DNA from: Candidatus Thiodiazotropha sp. (ex Epidulcina cf. delphinae)
GTDB lineage: Bacteria; Pseudomonadota; Gammaproteobacteria; Chromatiales; Chromatiaceae
Reading direction: 5' to 3'
Length of the DNA: 64,000 nt
Assembly: GCA_025656455.1 (NCBI GenBank)
Contig: JAHXHS010000014.1
Coordinates: 1-64,000 of the forward strand
Shown: piece by piece, positions 43,965 through 54,479 of the stretch
Numbering within the stretch: the first letter of the stretch is position 1
Layout: the number at the start of each line of letters is the position of its first letter
Position numbers and translations under genes: made by a program
The notes under the pieces: model-generated
What the model was told of the DNA's origin: nothing
Database searches by the model: none
The model's input: only the letters and a program-made list of their open reading frames with translations

Positions 43965-46900
43965 TTAGAAACCTGCAGGCGTGCTAAAAAGATAATCGCT
44001 ATTGTCAGCAGGCAGTTCGATCTCCGCAAGGTTGATATCCGGCGAGGCGAGGTCGTTGACCAGTAGTCCCCTGCCGCTGATGGAATAGATATAACTGTTC
44101 ATTGCATCGTCAGCGACAAAGAAACTTCTGCGGATACCTTCCGGGTAGTAAAAGTTCGAGTTGTTTGGAGCCTGATAGAAGATGTCATGGTCGATGGCGG
44201 CATAGGATTGGATACCCTCTTGCACAGTGACTCTAAACAGTTCCAGCCCATTGAATATGTCATTGAAACCAAATGTGGTGCCTGTAAAGGGGTTGCCCCA
44301 TTGCGTCACCGGGATCGCCAACATTTGTTCCTGCTCAAACCAGGTGAAGGCGTGATGGTTGTAGGCGGCTTCGGTGTAGCTTCCAGCGCCGACCCGATGA
44401 TCAGCCAGCAGTGCCGGCTGGGCGAAATCACTGATATCGAACAGGCTCAGCTTGATGCCACCGCCAACTGTATCGCGGCCGATGGCAAGAATCATATCCC
44501 CCTCGATGGGGTGCAGATAGGTGGAGAATCCCGGTACCTCCAATTCACCTGCAACCAGTGGGGTTCTTGAATCACTGAGATCCAGGGTGATCAGGGGATC
44601 GATCCGTTCAAAGGTCACCAGGTAGCCCTTCTCCTCATCGAAGCGTACTGCAAATACGCTTTCTCCAGGCTTGCCAAGACCATCCAGATGGGCTCGCTGT
44701 GCCAGCTGGTCACCCGTTTGGGCCAATATATAGAGCTGGTTTTTAGGTCCGCCATTATTCCACCAGGACCAGGTCTGCTGTTCTGATGTTACCAGGCGTA
44801 GCACTCCCTGGTATTCATCCATGGCGAATTGATTGAGCAGATGGCCATCGACACGACCACTGGCAAGATATTGGGGTGATGATTGAAGACTGAATTTATG
44901 GATGGTCGTGCCGGGTGTTGGATTCGCTGCTCCTTCCATCACGGGCATCCAGAGCCAGTATTGATCCTCGATAGCGGCAATATAGAGGTGCTCCTGATTG
45001 GCATACACCATACCGCTGTTGCCGAGTACGGTTTGGCCGGGGATATCTGCGAGCGGGTTTGCCAGATCGAAGCTGAGAATCGTCATTGTCCCGGTGCCGT
45101 TGGGAATTTCGGGCCGATAGATTGCGTCACAATTACAGATCACCGAGGTGGTGGGTTGTGTGTTTGTCGCGGGGGTTTTGTTATCGGACAGAATGGGGAG
45201 CAGCTCATCGACCTCAACATTGTCGGGGTCATCGAGTGCAGGGTTCAGATCGATGAATGCGCTAACAATCAGGTAGACTTGCTGACCGATTCTGCGTGCA
45301 TCGACATAGCTCGATTCAAATACGGTCTCCCTGATCAGACTAGGTTGTTGGGGATCGGTAATCCGAAACAGCGTGACCTTGGTCATCTGACTGGTACGGG
45401 GTGCGAAATCCGCTGCCAGACTCTCCTCGAATTGCGGATAGCTCTGTTGTGACAGGTCACTCACCACCCAGACAACATCTTCATAAAAAAACAGCGCCCT
45501 GGGAGTGCCATCGATCTCTGTTCTCGAAAGCTCCTGGCTCTGATCCGCCGGCCAGGTTTGTAAAATCATGAGGTTCCCGCCGGAGAGCAGGTAGGTATAC
45601 TCACCGTTGGTCTTGATGAAATCCGCCTCATCCACATCGGCGACCTGATTATTGGTGCCGGTTACACTATTGATCGTGGGTTGTGAGTCAGTCTGCCCGG
45701 AGTCGAATACCGGGGTCGGGGGTGTTGATATGGGCGCACTGCTGAAATCATCATCCGAAGAGCCACCGTAATTGTAAAGTAGCTCATTCTGTTGTTCGTT
45801 AGTAGTAATTAGGTAGGATTTCAGTTCATCGCAATGATCGAATCTAGCCAGCTGCGCCTCATTGAAAAGATAGACATTGTCGCTATCGGTTGGCAGGGCG
45901 ATTTCAGCAAGGTTGATATCCGGCGAGGCGAGGTCGTTGACCAGTAACCCCCGGTCGCTGATGGAGTAGATATAACTGTTCATCGCATCATCGGCGACAA
46001 AGAAACTTCTGCGGATGCCCTCCGGATAGTACCATTTCGAGTTGTTTTGATCCTGATAGAAGACGTCGTGGTCGATGGCGGCGTAGGGCTGTATGCCCTG
46101 CTGCGCAGTGACACTGAACAGTTCCAGCCCGTTGAAAATGTCGTTGATATCAAGAGCGGTGTCTAGAGGTTGGCTGTTCCACTGCGTCACCGGTATTGCC
46201 AACATCTGCTCCTGCTCGTACCAGGTAAATGCGTGATGGTTGTAGGCGGCTTCGCTGTAGCTTCCTGCACCGATCAGATGATCATTTAGCAGCATCGGCT
46301 GGGAGAAATCACTGATATCGAACAGGCTCAACTTGATGCCGTTGGTATTGGTATCTTGACCGATGGCGAGAAGCATGTCCCCCTCGATCGGGTGAAGATA
46401 GGTGGAGAACCCCGGTACTTCCAATTCACCTGCGACCACTGGGTTACTGGCATCACTGAGATCCAGGGTAATCAGGGGATCGATCTGTTCAAAGGTCACC
46501 AGGTAGCCCTTATCCTGATCGAAGCGTACCGCATAGACGATTTCTCCAGGTTTGCCAAGACCATCCAATTTCGCCTGCTGCAGCAGTTGATTCCCCGTTT
46601 GCTCCATGACATAGAGCCGATTATCCGGGGCAACCGTGTTCCACCATGGCTGTTCAGTCGTTACCAGGCGTAGTACACCCTGGTATTCATCCATGGCGAA
46701 TTGGTTGAGTAAATGGCCATCAACACTACCTGTAGCAAGATATTGGGGTGACGATTGAAGACTGAATTTATGAATGGTGGTGGAGGGCGTCGGAGACTCC
46801 TCTCCCTCCATCGCGGGCAGCCAGAGCCAGTATGGATCCTCGATACTGGCTATATAGAGGTGCTCCTGATTGGCATACACCATACCGCTGTTGCCCAGCA

Positions 46901-47843
46901 CGGTTTGGCTGGGAATATCTGCGAGCGGATTTGCCAGATCGAAGCTGAGAATCGTCGTGGTGCCGGTACCGTTGGCGATTTCGGGTCGATAGATTGCGTC
47001 ACAATCGCAGATCAATGACGTGGTTGCCTGAGTGTTTGTCGAGGGGGCTGTGTTATCGGCCAGAATGGGGAGTAGCTCATCGGCCTCAACATTTTCAGGG
47101 TCATCGAGTGCAGGGTTCAGATCGAGTTGCGCGCTAACAATCAGATAGACCTGCTGATCGATTCTGCGTGCATCGACATAGCTCGATTCAAACACGGTCT
47201 CCCTGATCAGGGTGGGTTGCGCTGGATCAGTGACCTGCAACAGCGTGACCTTGGTCATCTGGTTGACACGGGGTGCGATATCCGCTGCTAGACTCTCCTC
47301 GAATTGTGGATAGGTCTGTTGCGACAGGTCACTCACCACCCAGACGATATCCTCACGGAAAAACAGCGCCCTGGGAGTGCCATCGATCTCTGTTCTTGAA
47401 AGCTCCTGGCTCTGATCCGCCGGCCAGGTTTGTAAAATCATGAAGTATCCGCCGGAGAGCAGATAGGTATAGTCGCCGTTGGTTTTGATGAAATCCGCCT
47501 CATCTACGCCGCTGACCTGATTATTCGTGCCGGTTACACTATTGATTGCAGGCTGTGAATTAGTCTGCTCCGAGCCGTTTCCCGTAGTGGGCGTGGGCAA
47601 ACTGCTGAAATCATCCTGGAATTCAACCGGTAAGCTACCTATGTAATCGAAAAGCGCATTCTGTTGTTCATTTGTGCTGATCAGGTAGGACTTCAGGTCA
47701 TCGCAGTGATCGAATCGCTTCAGCTGTATGTCATTTTGAACAGCGGCGTTCTCTCCGCTATCGGATGAGTTACAGGCGGTTAGAAGGGTAAGAAAAGCGC
47801 TCAGGAAGGCGGCGGAGATGCCACCAGTGATCAGTTTAGACAT
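43965..47843 (-). CDS. Beta-propeller lipoprotein with internal gene duplication
   Basis: 1292 residues from ATG 47843 (GGAG nine bases upstream); a longer frame to 47891 lacks a start signal. Lipoprotein signal MSKLITGGISAAFLSAFLTL with lipobox LTAC. Two copies of about 627 residues follow, each starting with RFDHCD(D/E)LKSYLI and NSVTGTNNQV, then VDEADFIKTNG and ending with SYIYSISxRGLLVNDLASPD. The unit is that of secreted proteins with a C-terminal beta-propeller domain. The DNA of the halves is highly similar at an offset of 1881 bases. Two propellers on one lipid anchor would double a binding or scaffold surface. Partner unknown. Confidence 0.85.
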   Translation of the reverse strand: MSKLITGGISAAFLSAFLTLLTACNSSDSGENAAVQNDIQLKRFDHCDDLKSYLISTNEQQNALFDYIGSLPVEFQDDFSSLPTPTTGNGSEQTNSQPAINSVTGTNNQVSGVDEADFIKTNGDYTYLLSGGYFMILQTWPADQSQELSRTEIDGTPRALFFREDIVWVVSDLSQQTYPQFEESLAADIAPRVNQMTKVTLLQVTDPAQPTLIRETVFESSYVDARRIDQQVYLIVSAQLDLNPALDDPENVEADELLPILADNTAPSTNTQATTSLICDCDAIYRPEIANGTGTTTILSFDLANPLADIPSQTVLGNSGMVYANQEHLYIASIEDPYWLWLPAMEGEESPTPSTTIHKFSLQSSPQYLATGSVDGHLLNQFAMDEYQGVLRLVTTEQPWWNTVAPDNRLYVMEQTGNQLLQQAKLDGLGKPGEIVYAVRFDQDKGYLVTFEQIDPLITLDLSDASNPVVAGELEVPGFSTYLHPIEGDMLLAIGQDTNTNGIKLSLFDISDFSQPMLLNDHLIGAGSYSEAAYNHHAFTWYEQEQMLAIPVTQWNSQPLDTALDINDIFNGLELFSVTAQQGIQPYAAIDHDVFYQDQNNSKWYYPEGIRRSFFVADDAMNSYIYSISDRGLLVNDLASPDINLAEIALPTDSDNVYLFNEAQLARFDHCDELKSYLITTNEQQNELLYNYGGSSDDDFSSAPISTPPTPVFDSGQTDSQPTINSVTGTNNQVADVDEADFIKTNGEYTYLLSGGNLMILQTWPADQSQELSRTEIDGTPRALFFYEDVVWVVSDLSQQSYPQFEESLAADFAPRTSQMTKVTLFRITDPQQPSLIRETVFESSYVDARRIGQQVYLIVSAFIDLNPALDDPDNVEVDELLPILSDNKTPATNTQPTTSVICNCDAIYRPEIPNGTGTMTILSFDLANPLADIPGQTVLGNSGMVYANQEHLYIAAIEDQYWLWMPVMEGAANPTPGTTIHKFSLQSSPQYLASGRVDGHLLNQFAMDEYQGVLRLVTSEQQTWSWWNNGGPKNQLYILAQTGDQLAQRAHLDGLGKPGESVFAVRFDEEKGYLVTFERIDPLITLDLSDSRTPLVAGELEVPGFSTYLHPIEGDMILAIGRDTVGGGIKLSLFDISDFAQPALLADHRVGAGSYTEAAYNHHAFTWFEQEQMLAIPVTQWGNPFTGTTFGFNDIFNGLELFRVTVQEGIQSYAAIDHDIFYQAPNNSNFYYPEGIRRSFFVADDAMNSYIYSISGRGLLVNDLASPDINLAEIELPADNSDYLFSTPAGF

Positions 47844-47899
47844 CAATGTCTCCAACGACAAATCGCTTACCAGGTTGGGTATTTGCTTCACTACTGATA

Positions 47900-48449
47900 C
47901 CAGGATATCAGCAGAGCAAATAGCGTCAAGTGCTGTTTCTGTGATCGGATTGGAACTGTTCTAATTATTTACACAGGGCACAGCAGGTAGAGCTTAGCCA
48001 GACACCCGCTCAAAATCACTCCAAATTTGAATGGCTGTCCAGGTCCGTCCAGGTACGTCCGCGCCCGGGCAAATCGGGCGTGATCTAATCTTCATCTTTA
48101 TAGCGCTGTTGCCCCGCTATATCCATTCATCATCGGTATAACCGACTGTTACGAAAGCAAACAAATAACGCCAAATAACGCGAAAATAACGCAAAAAATA
48201 ACGCAGACACCCACTCAAACCCTTGTTTGCTTGAATTGGGATGCTTGAATTGGTGCTTGAATTGGGACACCCAACGATTAAATTATCTGTCTTACATGAA
48301 TTTAGGCTCAGAACAACGTGCCATTACGAATGCGATAATCGATGAGTGTCCTTGTTTGATGGTTTGCTATGGTTTGCTGTTATCGTTTATCCTTGTTTAC
48401 GGTTTATGCCGCCATGCGTGAGGCTCACTTGTTGATGCATTCATCATGA
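47900..48449. repeat. Repeat-filled gap (R5, R8, RAYT-type repeat)
   Basis: R5 at 48001-48041 (CACCCGCTCAAAATCACTCC) and a half copy at 48204; R8 at 48060-48158, matching 35322-35413; three copies of TGCTTGAATTGG at 48228-48265; and GGGACACCCAACGATTAA with ATCTGTCTTACATGAA (48262-48300), the counterpart of the RAYT right end at 40905. No gene is supported. Confidence 0.6.
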
Positions 48450-49355
48450 TCAGGCCAGGATTGAGCTGTTTCGGCCGTTTGCCTTGGCCTCATACAGCGC
48501 CTTATCCGCTAGATTCAGCAGGCTGTTAATATCGCTGTTACTTGATGTTGGTGTAAATTGAACGATGCCGATGCTGATAGTCACCGGAATTGACAGCCCT
48601 TCATGCTGAAAAGGGGTGTCGGCCACGCACTCTCTAATTCGCTCAAACGGAGACATGCAGTTAATATCGATGGTATTCGTAATAATCAGAAACTCCTCGC
48701 CGCCATAGCGTCCGACCTGATCATAGGGCCTCAGCACCTTGTTAAAGCGCTTCGCCAATTCCTTCAGGACGGCATCACCGACCAAGTGTCCGTAGTTATC
48801 ATTGATGTTCTTGAAATGGTCGACATCGCAAAGCCCAATGCAGAGAGGTGATCCTTCCCGCTGCGAGCGTGCCAACTCATGTTTCAGGACTGACATCACT
48901 GCACCCCGATTGAGCAATTCGGTCAAGGTGTCATGCGCGGCCTGAGTCTTCAACTGGTGGTGCGCCTGGAGTAATTCAGACTGAAGATCGATCATGCGTT
49001 TCCCGACTTGCAGTCTTGCCCGCAATTCCGCACTATCGAATGGCTTGGAAACGTAGTCATTGGCGCCGGCATCAAGACCGGCAACGATGTCGGCTTTCTT
49101 GTTGCGGGCGGTCAGCAGGATGATAAACGGTGGATCATCCAGATCCATTTCCTGTACTTTTTTGCAGACATCAGGACCGCTCATCCCTGGCATCTCCCAG
49201 TCCAGCAGTAACAGACGCGGAGGATTATCCCCCCGCAGTATTGCCCAGGCTTGCTCACCATCCTCAGCAAGGACAGGCTCAAAGCCCCATTGGGTGGTAA
49301 GCGCCTGCAACATGACTCTTGATGTCAGATCATCGTCAGAGATCAATAGTTTCAT
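48450..49355 (-). CDS. Receiver-GGDEF diguanylate cyclase
   Basis: 301 residues. Receiver (about 1-125; ISDDDL, phospho-Asp in [18 protein letters not shown]) joined by a helix to a GGDEF domain (about 140-300) with [14 protein letters not shown] and the active site RYGGEEF. It makes cyclic di-GMP when phosphorylated. The ATG overlaps the stop of the hybrid kinase gene, its likely phosphodonor. Confidence 0.93.
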   Translation of the reverse strand: MKLLISDDDLTSRVMLQALTTQWGFEPVLAEDGEQAWAILRGDNPPRLLLLDWEMPGMSGPDVCKKVQEMDLDDPPFIILLTARNKKADIVAGLDAGANDYVSKPFDSAELRARLQVGKRMIDLQSELLQAHHQLKTQAAHDTLTELLNRGAVMSVLKHELARSQREGSPLCIGLCDVDHFKNINDNYGHLVGDAVLKELAKRFNKVLRPYDQVGRYGGEEFLIITNTIDINCMSPFERIRECVADTPFQHEGLSIPVTISIGIVQFTPTSSNSDINSLLNLADKALYEAKANGRNSSILA

Positions 49356-52300
49356 GACAGCATCTTCTCCATGGCCGTTCTGAGTGCCTTAAGCTGCAGC
49401 TCCAGTTGCGGCAGATGCTGTCTGACCATTTCGATCTCACCGGCCTTACCGGTCTGTTCTATTTTCAGGGCCTGGGCACACAACGCCATGCCGCCGACGT
49501 TGGCGGAAGCGCCCTTGATCTTGTGTCCCAGTATGCCGGCCTGCCGGGCCTCTCCGTCTGCCGTGTACCGCCTAAGCAGTTTGAATTGCTGCTCCATGTC
49601 TGACAGAAATGCCTCGGCCACGGTACCCATCAGTGTCTCGTCATCCATCATGCGCTCACTAAAGGTGTTATGGTCGAACACGGGTTCTTGATCAGATTCG
49701 TTGTCCTTTTCTATGTTGTTTCCTTGGAACAGGGTTGCTTTACTGGGTGAGGTTGTTTGTTCTCCGCCCCGTTTGCTCTGTTCCGGTAACCACCGGTTGA
49801 GGGCCTGCTGTAACTTATCGGGATCGACCGGCTTGGTAATGTAGTCATCCATTCCAGCAGCCAGACACTTTTCACGGTCGCCCTGCATGGCATTGGCGGT
49901 CATGGCCACTATCGGGATAGTGAGGTTCCTGCCCCCCGATTGCCCGTCACGGATGCGACGGCTGGCCTCGTAGCCGTCCATCACTGGCATTTGGCAGTCC
50001 ATGAACACTAGGTTATAGGGAAACAGCTCCAGGGCATACATCGCTTCTTCGCCGTTACCTGCCATGTCGATATGCACACCAAACTTCTCCAACATGCCCC
50101 GGGCTACCGCCTGGTTGGTGGTATTGTCTTCCACCACCAGAATACGGGCATCAAATTGCGGCGTTTCACGCGTTGTATGGCGGGTGACCAGCCAGGCGTC
50201 ATCCAGGGTATTACCTGCCACCTGCAACAGGATATTATAGAGTTCAGACTGCTCGATGGGTTTGCTCAGGTAACCGGCAAAACCCGCTGTCTTGAATTTT
50301 TTTGCATCACCGCGTTGTCCCTGTGAGCTGAGCATCAACAGACGGGTGTCGGCCAGATTACTGTCATTTTTGATCGCTGCACCCAACTGGACGCCATCCA
50401 TACCGGGCATCTGCATATCGAGTATCGCTATATCATAGGGATGTTCCTCGGCGTGCGCCGCAAACAGGGCTTCGAGTGCCGCCCCGCCACTGTTGGCCAG
50501 GTTGTGCTCCACTTGCCAGTTGATCAGCAACTGGTCAAGCAGATTGCGGTTGGTGGCATTGTCGTCCACCACCAGGATCTTCTGTCCGCGCAGATCGGTC
50601 ATTGTCGGTGTCGGTTGATGCGCCGCGGCATTGGCCAGATCCAGCGTGAACCAGAAGGTCGAACCCTTGCCGGGTTCACTCTCCACTCCGATCTCACCGC
50701 CCATCAATTCCACCAGTTGCTTGCTGATGGCCAGTCCCAGTCCTGTGCCGCCATACTGCCGGGTGGTGGATCCGTCAGCTTGGCTGAAGCGTTCGAACAA
50801 TCGCTCCTGCTGCTTGGTACTGATGCCGATACCCGTATCGGTGACAGCGATATAGAGTCTAGTGTGGGTTTCTGTCTGCGCCTGTACGGAGTAACGGACC
50901 GCGATCTCACCCTGTTTGGTGAACTTGATAGCGTTGCCCACCAGATTGGTCAGTATCTGGCGGATACGCCCGGGATCCGCGTTAAACCACTGGTGTTGAA
51001 CCGGATTAGCCGGGCAAATCAACTCCAGCTTTTTCTCATGGACTCTAAAGGCGATGGAGGTGCCAAATGCATTCATTATTGGGCCAATGTCAAAATCGAT
51101 GGGTTCCAGCTCCAGTTTGCCGGCCTCGACCTTGGAAAAATCAAGAATGTCGTTGATTAGACCGAGTAATGATTCAGCACTGTTTTTGACTGTTTTGGCG
51201 AAGTTATGCTGTTCCCGGCTCAGTTCGGTATCCAGCAGCAGATTGGTCATGCCGATGACACCGTTCATGGGAGTGCGGATCTCGTGGCTCATGTTGGCGA
51301 GGAATTCGCTCTTTGCGCGATTGGCCTCCTCGGCGGCCTCCTTGGACTCAAGCATCAACCGCTCAGCCTCCTTACGTTCTGTGATGTCCAGGTGAGTGCC
51401 GATCATGCGTTTGGGCTTGCCGTCCTCCATCCATTCCACCACCTTCCCGGTATCCAGCAGCCAAACCCAATGTCCCTGTTTGTGCTTCATCCTCGTTTCA
51501 AAGATGTAGTGGTCGGATTCTCCACTCCAGTGCTGTTCCAGTAATTGTCCTGATTTTTCAAGGTCATCCGGGTGTGTGTGATCCATCCAGGTCTTGATGC
51601 TGACAGGTTCCAACTCCTCCAATGTATAGCCGATGATCTCGGCCCAGCGCTCATTAAAAATTGTCTCTCCGGATTGGATCTGCCAGTCCCAAACACCCAC
51701 AGCGGTGGTGTCAATAACCAGCTTCAGTCTTTCAGTGGCTTGGTTTAAAGCCTGTTCATGGCGATTGCGTGCGACCAGCATGTGATTGAAGGCTTGCCCC
51801 AGCTGACCAATTTCGTCACCGGAGGTCACATCAACCTGCTGATCGGTTTTACCTTCCGCCACCGCTTTACTGGCTTCAGCCAGCTGGATGATGGGACGTG
51901 TAATACGCCTTGCCTGATACAGTGCCAGTATCACCGCTACCAGTCCGGTAATAGCAACCAGAGACAGCACCGTTTGCCCCAGCCAGTCGGCGGCAGCCAG
52001 GGCCTCATTCAGGTCGATTTCACTGATTACGACCCAGTGGATGCCTGGTAGATTCAAGTCATGATGCACTGTAAGAACGGGCTGACCGTCAGGCCCCGGA
52101 TATTCTGATGCCTGTTCGATCATTTCGCCTGACTCGTGCGCATGCGGGCGGTGCTCTCTGTGCCAGTGCAATACCTGTTCGGTATCGATATGGCGTTGCA
52201 GGACTTCATTGGTATCATTCAAGGCTGAGCGCAGGTGGCTGTCTTCACCAACCAGATAATGTCTCAGGCTGGTTTCATTCTGAGAGGTGGTGGCCATGAT

Positions 52301-52999
52301 TTGAAAAATCCGCTCCAGACTGATCTGGATGGCGAACACGCCGATCTTGTCTCCCATTTTATTCAGCAGTGGCGCGGTAAGAAATCCAGCCAACCGGTTT
52401 TTGGAGGGGGCATAGCGTTCTAGATCGGAAAAAACGGCCTTGCCGGTTTCCAGGGAGTATTTACTGCTGGCGGCGAAGCGGGTATCGGCCAGTGGACCAT
52501 TGAACAGGTTTGTCCCCAGGTCGGATTCACGAATCACAGTGAACAGGATGTTGCCTTCACGATCGATCAACAACAGGTCGTAAATGTAGTCGTAATCGCG
52601 CAACACGGTCATCAGGTCATTCTGTGCATCCTCCACCCTGCGGACCCAGTCATAGCTTTTCACATAGTCTGCGGCGTTTTTGCCGCTCTGCCGGAGTCCT
52701 TCGCTGAGGTGCATCAATAACTCACTGTTGCGCACATTCTCGGCCTGAACATTGATGTCCATGAAGCGGTAGTCGAACCAGTTGTTGATAAATGCGCTTT
52801 TTGCCAAAGCAGCCCGTTGCAATTGCGTTTGTGCCGCCTGGGTAAGGTTGACACGGGCCTGTTGATAGCTGATCCAGGCCACCAGGCTCATAGGTATTAG
52901 GGCCAGTAGCAGAAACCAGAGGGTTAGGGTCCGATTGAATGTAGTCTGTTTTTTTAATGAGGGATCCGTTCCTGAGATTGAGACGGATGTGTCACTCAT
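49352..52999 (-). CDS. Large hybrid histidine kinase (Cache-HAMP-PAS-HK-REC-REC-HPt)
   Basis: 1215 residues. TM helix (about 28-48), periplasmic Cache-type sensor (about 50-340), second TM (about 345-365), HAMP (about 366-420), PAS with PAC (about 435-555; [16 protein letters not shown]), HisKA with [14 protein letters not shown], HATPase ([18 protein letters not shown]), first receiver ([20 protein letters not shown]), second receiver ([26 protein letters not shown]) and HPt domain (about 1115-1210; [13 protein letters not shown]). The ATG overlaps the stop of a truncated substrate-binding protein gene, and the stop overlaps the diguanylate cyclase start, so these form one phosphorelay unit. 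Confidence 0.93.
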   Translation of the reverse strand: MSDTSVSISGTDPSLKKQTTFNRTLTLWFLLLALIPMSLVAWISYQQARVNLTQAAQTQLQRAALAKSAFINNWFDYRFMDINVQAENVRNSELLMHLSEGLRQSGKNAADYVKSYDWVRRVEDAQNDLMTVLRDYDYIYDLLLIDREGNILFTVIRESDLGTNLFNGPLADTRFAASSKYSLETGKAVFSDLERYAPSKNRLAGFLTAPLLNKMGDKIGVFAIQISLERIFQIMATTSQNETSLRHYLVGEDSHLRSALNDTNEVLQRHIDTEQVLHWHREHRPHAHESGEMIEQASEYPGPDGQPVLTVHHDLNLPGIHWVVISEIDLNEALAAADWLGQTVLSLVAITGLVAVILALYQARRITRPIIQLAEASKAVAEGKTDQQVDVTSGDEIGQLGQAFNHMLVARNRHEQALNQATERLKLVIDTTAVGVWDWQIQSGETIFNERWAEIIGYTLEELEPVSIKTWMDHTHPDDLEKSGQLLEQHWSGESDHYIFETRMKHKQGHWVWLLDTGKVVEWMEDGKPKRMIGTHLDITERKEAERLMLESKEAAEEANRAKSEFLANMSHEIRTPMNGVIGMTNLLLDTELSREQHNFAKTVKNSAESLLGLINDILDFSKVEAGKLELEPIDFDIGPIMNAFGTSIAFRVHEKKLELICPANPVQHQWFNADPGRIRQILTNLVGNAIKFTKQGEIAVRYSVQAQTETHTRLYIAVTDTGIGISTKQQERLFERFSQADGSTTRQYGGTGLGLAISKQLVELMGGEIGVESEPGKGSTFWFTLDLANAAAHQPTPTMTDLRGQKILVVDDNATNRNLLDQLLINWQVEHNLANSGGAALEALFAAHAEEHPYDIAILDMQMPGMDGVQLGAAIKNDSNLADTRLLMLSSQGQRGDAKKFKTAGFAGYLSKPIEQSELYNILLQVAGNTLDDAWLVTRHTTRETPQFDARILVVEDNTTNQAVARGMLEKFGVHIDMAGNGEEAMYALELFPYNLVFMDCQMPVMDGYEASRRIRDGQSGGRNLTIPIVAMTANAMQGDREKCLAAGMDDYITKPVDPDKLQQALNRWLPEQSKRGGEQTTSPSKATLFQGNNIEKDNESDQEPVFDHNTFSERMMDDETLMGTVAEAFLSDMEQQFKLLRRYTADGEARQAGILGHKIKGASANVGGMALCAQALKIEQTGKAGEIEMVRQHLPQLELQLKALRTAMEKMLS

Positions 53000-53391
53000 G
53001 ATGGGCCTCTCTGGTAGCGAAACCGCTTCAGGGCAGCCGCCACTCGTTCGTCAGGCTTACGCCCACTGCGTTTGGGTGACAGCTGTACTTCGATGTTGAG
53101 CAGGTCGTTGATGGCCATGGCGTTGCCGTCGCGATGCATCAGACCTATCCAACGGAAATTGGGTTTTTCCCGGAACATATCCATCGCCAGCGGGGCCATC
53201 ACATAGGCCATGTCCGCTTCATCGGACTGGAAATAGCTGCGCAGTAAATCCCAGCTTTTCATCTGTTCAAGGCGGAAATCGGCATGTACCATTTTGTTAC
53301 GGTAACGTTCATAGGCGACCAGGGCGGCGTAGTGATCCGCCAGGGGGATATAGAGGGCGCGGATCGGTTGTTTGCCCGTATCGATACACTC
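52996..53391 (-). pseudogene. Truncated NrtA/NMT1-like substrate-binding protein
   Basis: The open frame (ATG only at 53292; codons open back to 53391, where a TGA lies) encodes TGKQPIRALYIPLADHYAAL, then DFRLEQMKSWDLLRSYFQSD and GLMHRDGNAMAINDLL. These match the N-terminal lobe of nitrate/sulfonate/thiamine-precursor-type binding proteins, which are normally more than 300 residues with a signal peptide. Signal peptide and C-terminal lobe are missing. The stop overlaps the hybrid kinase start (ATGA), so an intact form probably served as the kinase's extracytoplasmic sensor partner. Confidence 0.65.
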
Positions 53392-53415
53392 TCATTTGCT
53401 ATCGTGCATACTACA

Positions 53416-53431
53416 CTGCCTATCGGCAGTA
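53416..53431. other. Short hairpin upstream of truncated binding protein
   Basis: ACTGCC-TATC-GGCAGT (53415-53430) is a perfect 6-bp stem with a four-base loop. The rest of 53392-53634 holds no gene; R4 lies at 53601-53629 (CACCCATTTGATCAGGAGGA). Confidence 0.4.
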
Positions 53432-53634
53432 TCATTGGGAACTTGATTCGCCAGGCTGCTTGCCGGTCGACTGATAAGGCCGGGAGGGCCTTGCCCGATG
53501 GGCAGATCATCGAGTCAATATAGTCGAATGTCTCGGTAGAGAAATTTGCGATCCTTTTTGCGGTGATTGGTGTCCATTGGCAGCCTATTCATGCTCTTTC
53601 TGTCACCCATTTGATCAGGAGGAAGAACCGGCAT

Positions 53635-54066
53635 CTATATTTGACCGATTGTGCTCAGGATAAAAAACAGCACGACAAAAAAACCGCCGACGATTAACCA
53701 GAAGGTGTTCCACCTTTTATGGCGCAGTTTGAGTTTGGCGGTTTGCGCGTCGATGACCTGTTTCTCGCTGTCGCTGAGCGACGGATCGATCCAGACCCGG
53801 TTATGACGTAGATCGACGGCTTCTATCGCGGCTATGACCCAGTCGAGATCGATGCGATAGATGTGGTTGTCGAGATCGATCAGGGTATGGTGCAACAGGT
53901 TATGCAAATGCATCTGTCCCGCCTCGATATCGTCGAATCGTGCAATGTAGCGAATCTTTGAGCCGTGGCTGGCCGCTTGCGTATTGGGTAGCTCCTCCTT
54001 GACCAGCACGCGCACCAGGCCTCGATGCTCGGGATGAGTCTCCAGGGTGAGATAACCTGTCTTCAT
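53635..54066 (-). CDS. C-terminally anchored protein of unknown function
   Basis: 143 residues. A soluble N-terminal part (MKTGYLTLETHPEHRGLVRV, then KIRYIARFDDIEAGQMHLHN) is followed by a basic linker LRHKRWNTFW and one hydrophobic helix (LIVGGFFVVLFFILSTIG) at the end, a tail-anchor layout. Family not recognised. The complete copy of a duplicated gene; the damaged copy is at 36297-36680. Homology extends about 20 bases beyond both gene ends. Confidence 0.7.
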   Translation of the reverse strand: MKTGYLTLETHPEHRGLVRVLVKEELPNTQAASHGSKIRYIARFDDIEAGQMHLHNLLHHTLIDLDNHIYRIDLDWVIAAIEAVDLRHNRVWIDPSLSDSEKQVIDAQTAKLKLRHKRWNTFWLIVGGFFVVLFFILSTIGQI

Positions 54067-54479
54067 AGGCCGGCGCCCGCCAAGATACAGCCCTCTATAA
54101 CGCTAAGCACGCTAAGTCAATCAGTCGATACTTCCGCACGCTTTGCGTTCTCTGCGTTTCATTGCGATCTTTGCGTTATATTCTAGGCTAAAAATATTGG
54201 CTTTTCCCCAGATCGGGTGGGTAATAGGAAAGTGTATGAAAAAGCCGCAAACGGACGCCAATCACCGCCAAGGCTCGCTCGTAGGTCACGTTGCGCAGCT
54301 ACGTGACACACCCCTTGAGTCAGGTAGCCGCTCCGCGTCAACCTGACCTACGACTTCATCGGTTAGTGTCTGTTCGGATGAGTGCATTTTTTGAAACCAT
54401 GTCATTCCGGCGCATGCCGGAATGACGAGGGTAATCCATTATGATGCCAGGTAAAAAAAATTGACACATCGGCAATGCC
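54067..54479. repeat. Repeat-filled gap (R3, R4, R7, R6)
   Basis: R3-like words at about 54106-54182 (TTTGCGTTCTCTGCG, GCGATCTTTGCG), R4 at 54199-54224 (CCCCAGATCGGGTGGGTAA), R7 at 54279-54353 (GTAGGTCACGTTGCGCAGCT), and R6 at 54401-54433 (GTCATTCCGGCGCATGCCGG), a REP-type palindrome that recurs at 57.56 and 57.74 kb. No gene. Confidence 0.6.
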
